Under the pieces are notes generated by a model. The model did not search any database and had not been told where the DNA came from. It saw only the letters and a program-made list of their open reading frames with translations. Below are positions 5,691 through 6,929 of a stretch of DNA of 6,929 bases, piece by piece. This DNA comes from Pseudoxanthomonas sp. (GTDB lineage Bacteria > Pseudomonadota > Gammaproteobacteria > Xanthomonadales > Xanthomonadaceae), in the NCBI GenBank assembly GCA_026785795.1, contig JAJAZJ010000260.1, positions 1-6,929 of the forward strand. Direction: 5' to 3'. Positions within the stretch are counted from its first letter, which is position 1. Each line of letters begins with the position of its first letter. The translations under genes were made by a program, and so were the position numbers.

Positions 5691-6512
5691 TCAGGACGGC
5701 CGCGCGATCCTGCGATACAGGGCCTTGGCCACCTGGTGCAGTCCATACGCGAACAGACCCACGCCAACGACAACCAGCAGCCATCCATTGCCCAGCATGC
5801 CCAGCACCTCTTCGACACCAGCCGCCTCCTCGGCTCTGAATTCCCGCCCGGCGGAAAAAACGAACCAGCCAACCGGCAGCAGTACCAGGCCACGTGCCGC
5901 CGTGCCGATGCACCCGACCATCACCGTGCCGCGCGACACCTCCACGTTGCTGGCGACCATGCGCCTGGTCATATCGCCCTTCCATGCCTGGTACAGCTGG
6001 TGCAGACCGTAGCCCATCACCCCGATCCCGACCAGCATCACCAGCCAGGTGCCGAACGGCTGTTGCAGCAGCGTAGCGACCAGGTTGGTGGTGCCGTCTT
6101 CCTGCGCATTGCCACCGTCCTGTCCGCGCGCGAGCTGCCACGCGGTGATCGCCAGCGAGCCATAGATCACGGCGCTTACCAGGTAGAACAGGCGCACACC
6201 TGCGCCCCTGGCATCGGTGCCCTCATGTTCCGGATCGAGCGCGGCCTGCACCAAGCGCCACAGCACGTGGCAGGCAAGCCCGATGGCTATCAACAGGAGC
6301 AGTGCCGCGCCCCCGCGCGCCCCGCCAAGCTCGGCCAACGCACCGGCGCTACCTTCCGGACTGCCCGCCTCCAGCCCGGCCTGGATGGCGATCGCGCCCA
6401 CCAGGCCATAGACCCCTCCCTTGGCTGCGTATCCCACCCGGGCCAGCACCGGAACCCAGCCGGCGACACGGCGGACACTGCGCGCCGCACCATTGCCCGA
6501 TGCCTGGTTCAT
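5691..6512 (-). CDS. DUF1206 integral membrane protein
   Basis: A 273-residue membrane protein with six hydrophobic segments arranged as three repeats of a helix pair, the DUF1206 architecture. Repeat 1: ARVGYAAKGGVYGLVGAIAI (24-43) and the 70-90 segment. Repeat 2: RLFYLVSAVIYGSLAITAW (107-125) and GTWLVMLVGIGVMGYGLHQLYQA (154-176). Repeat 3: IGTAARGLVLLPVGWFVFSA (202-221) and the 241-266 segment ending AYGLHQVAKA. The repeated YGLHQ blocks and the R-x-GY/A-R-G turns are family marks. It lies in the inner membrane and its function is unknown. ATG 6512 is chosen over in-frame upstream starts because GGGAG stands seven bases before it and the family begins near here. A RAYT mini-element ends 53 bases upstream, so its promoter is close to or inside that element. 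Confidence 0.85.
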   Translation of the reverse strand: MNQASGNGAARSVRRVAGWVPVLARVGYAAKGGVYGLVGAIAIQAGLEAGSPEGSAGALAELGGARGGAALLLLIAIGLACHVLWRLVQAALDPEHEGTDARGAGVRLFYLVSAVIYGSLAITAWQLARGQDGGNAQEDGTTNLVATLLQQPFGTWLVMLVGIGVMGYGLHQLYQAWKGDMTRRMVASNVEVSRGTVMVGCIGTAARGLVLLPVGWFVFSAGREFRAEEAAGVEEVLGMLGNGWLLVVVGVGLFAYGLHQVAKALYRRIARPS

Positions 6513-6519
6513 GTCTCCA

Positions 6520-6524
6520 CTCCC
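6520..6524 (-). promoter_or_regulatory. ribosome binding site that decides the DUF1206 start
   Basis: GGGAG on the minus strand lies seven bases before the ATG at 6512. The in-frame ATG at 6542 and those further upstream lack such a site, and the frame beyond 6566 runs into mobile-element sequence. Confidence 0.55.
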
Positions 6525-6565
6525 ATTGAGATTTCCTTGCATTGTTCGCAGGAGTCCGTTGAATG

Positions 6566-6907
6566 ATAGGGGACAGAGCCGGTCAAGCGGTGTATTCCTG
6601 CAGCCCAATAGGAACCCCTGGCGATTCCCGCCTGCGGAACGGGTCTGCACGCTGGATGTTGCTTGCGGCCGGAGCGTTGCCGTGCCTCGTCATGCGCGCT
6701 TTTTTTTTGCCTGATCAGCCGCTGCATGGGACCCAGCGCGGAGTCAATCGCGCGGAGATCTTCATTGAAGATCAAGACCGCCACCGCTCGCCCTGGGGGA
6801 TCACCGGTTTCAGGTGATGGTGGAGAAAACGCTGAGTCCCCCCGCTGCATAACGGCCGGCCGGTAAACCGAGGGTAAGGGGCGCGCTTGACTGCCTCCGT
6901 CCCCTAT
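6566..6907 (+). mobile_element. 342-bp RAYT-derived mini-element with imperfect inverted ends
   Basis: The left end ataggggacagag (6566-6578) and the right end ctccgtcccctat (6895-6907) are inverted copies matching at 12 of 13 positions. The right end equals the end of the RAYT remnant at 2098-2112 (actgcctccgtcccct), so both derive from one element family, different from the 3403-3810 element. Inside is an untranslated leader of about 100 bases and then a RAYT lacking its catalytic middle. It is a likely non-autonomous, internally deleted derivative. Confidence 0.6.
6682..6890 (+). pseudogene. RAYT with N-terminus fused to C-terminus, catalytic core deleted
   Basis: GTG 6682 begins PRHARFF. 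If one T is removed from the nine-T run (6700-6708) the frame continues LPDQPLHGTQRGVNRAEIFIEDQDRHR, a typical RAYT start (F-L-P-G-x-P-x-H, QRGxNR, ED-x-x-R). At about 6787 it jumps, in another frame, to ALGDHRFQVMVEKTLSPPAA, a TAA at 6850-6852, then RPAGKPRVRGA. That tail is nearly identical to the remnant ending at 2097 (ALGDHRFQAMVEKTLNRPAA). About 35 residues of each terminus remain. Lesions seen are a poly-T slip, the internal deletion with frame change, a stop in place of the TAT present at 2059-2061, and a 2-base insertion at the end. No product is expected. Confidence 0.75.
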
Positions 6908-6929
6908 TGCCGCGGTGCGGGCCTGGTAC

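Overview
The window is GC-rich and reads like a chromosomal segment from a gammaproteobacterium of the Xanthomonadaceae/Lysobacteraceae (Stenotrophomonas, Xanthomonas, Pseudoxanthomonas or a relative). This placement is an inference. It rests on base composition, on the mix of an M16 peptidase, secreted esterases, DUF3606 and DUF1206 proteins, and above all on many remnants of REP-associated tyrosine transposases (RAYTs) with 'aaatgaacctgacccctttt'-type ends, which I associate with this group.

Layout, left to right. Bases 2-538 (+) are the 3' end of an M16 (insulinase-like) peptidase gene cut by the window edge. Bases 703-1626 (+) encode a secreted alpha/beta-hydrolase of the putative-esterase (Esterase D/Fes-like) family. 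Bases 1627-2112 hold an inverted pair of REP-like hairpins followed by decayed RAYT 3' ends. Bases 2094-3245 (-) encode a predicted lipoprotein hydrolase of the HSL family, whose last codons and stop lie inside the end of a RAYT element. Bases 3246-4077 carry no intact gene. They contain a 408-bp mini-element with inverted ends around a RAYT C-terminal remnant, plus a second, tandemly duplicated RAYT tail. Bases 4078-4656 (+) hold two small genes with a short gap: a DUF3606-like protein and an 84-residue Pro/Asp-rich protein. Bases 4676-5554 (-) encode a THI5/NMT1-like periplasmic-binding-fold protein without a visible signal peptide. Bases 5691-6512 (-) encode a DUF1206 membrane protein. Bases 6566-6907 are a second mini-element, in which the RAYT N-terminus is joined directly to the C-terminus with the catalytic middle missing.

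The intact genes do not form one pathway: they look like separate housekeeping or accessory functions. What unites the window is the mobile DNA in every gap of about 400 bp or more. At least four RAYT-derived fragments are recognisable and none retains the HUH core, so any movement would need a transposase supplied elsewhere in the genome. I see no CRISPR array, tRNA, rRNA or phage genes, and no clear defence system.
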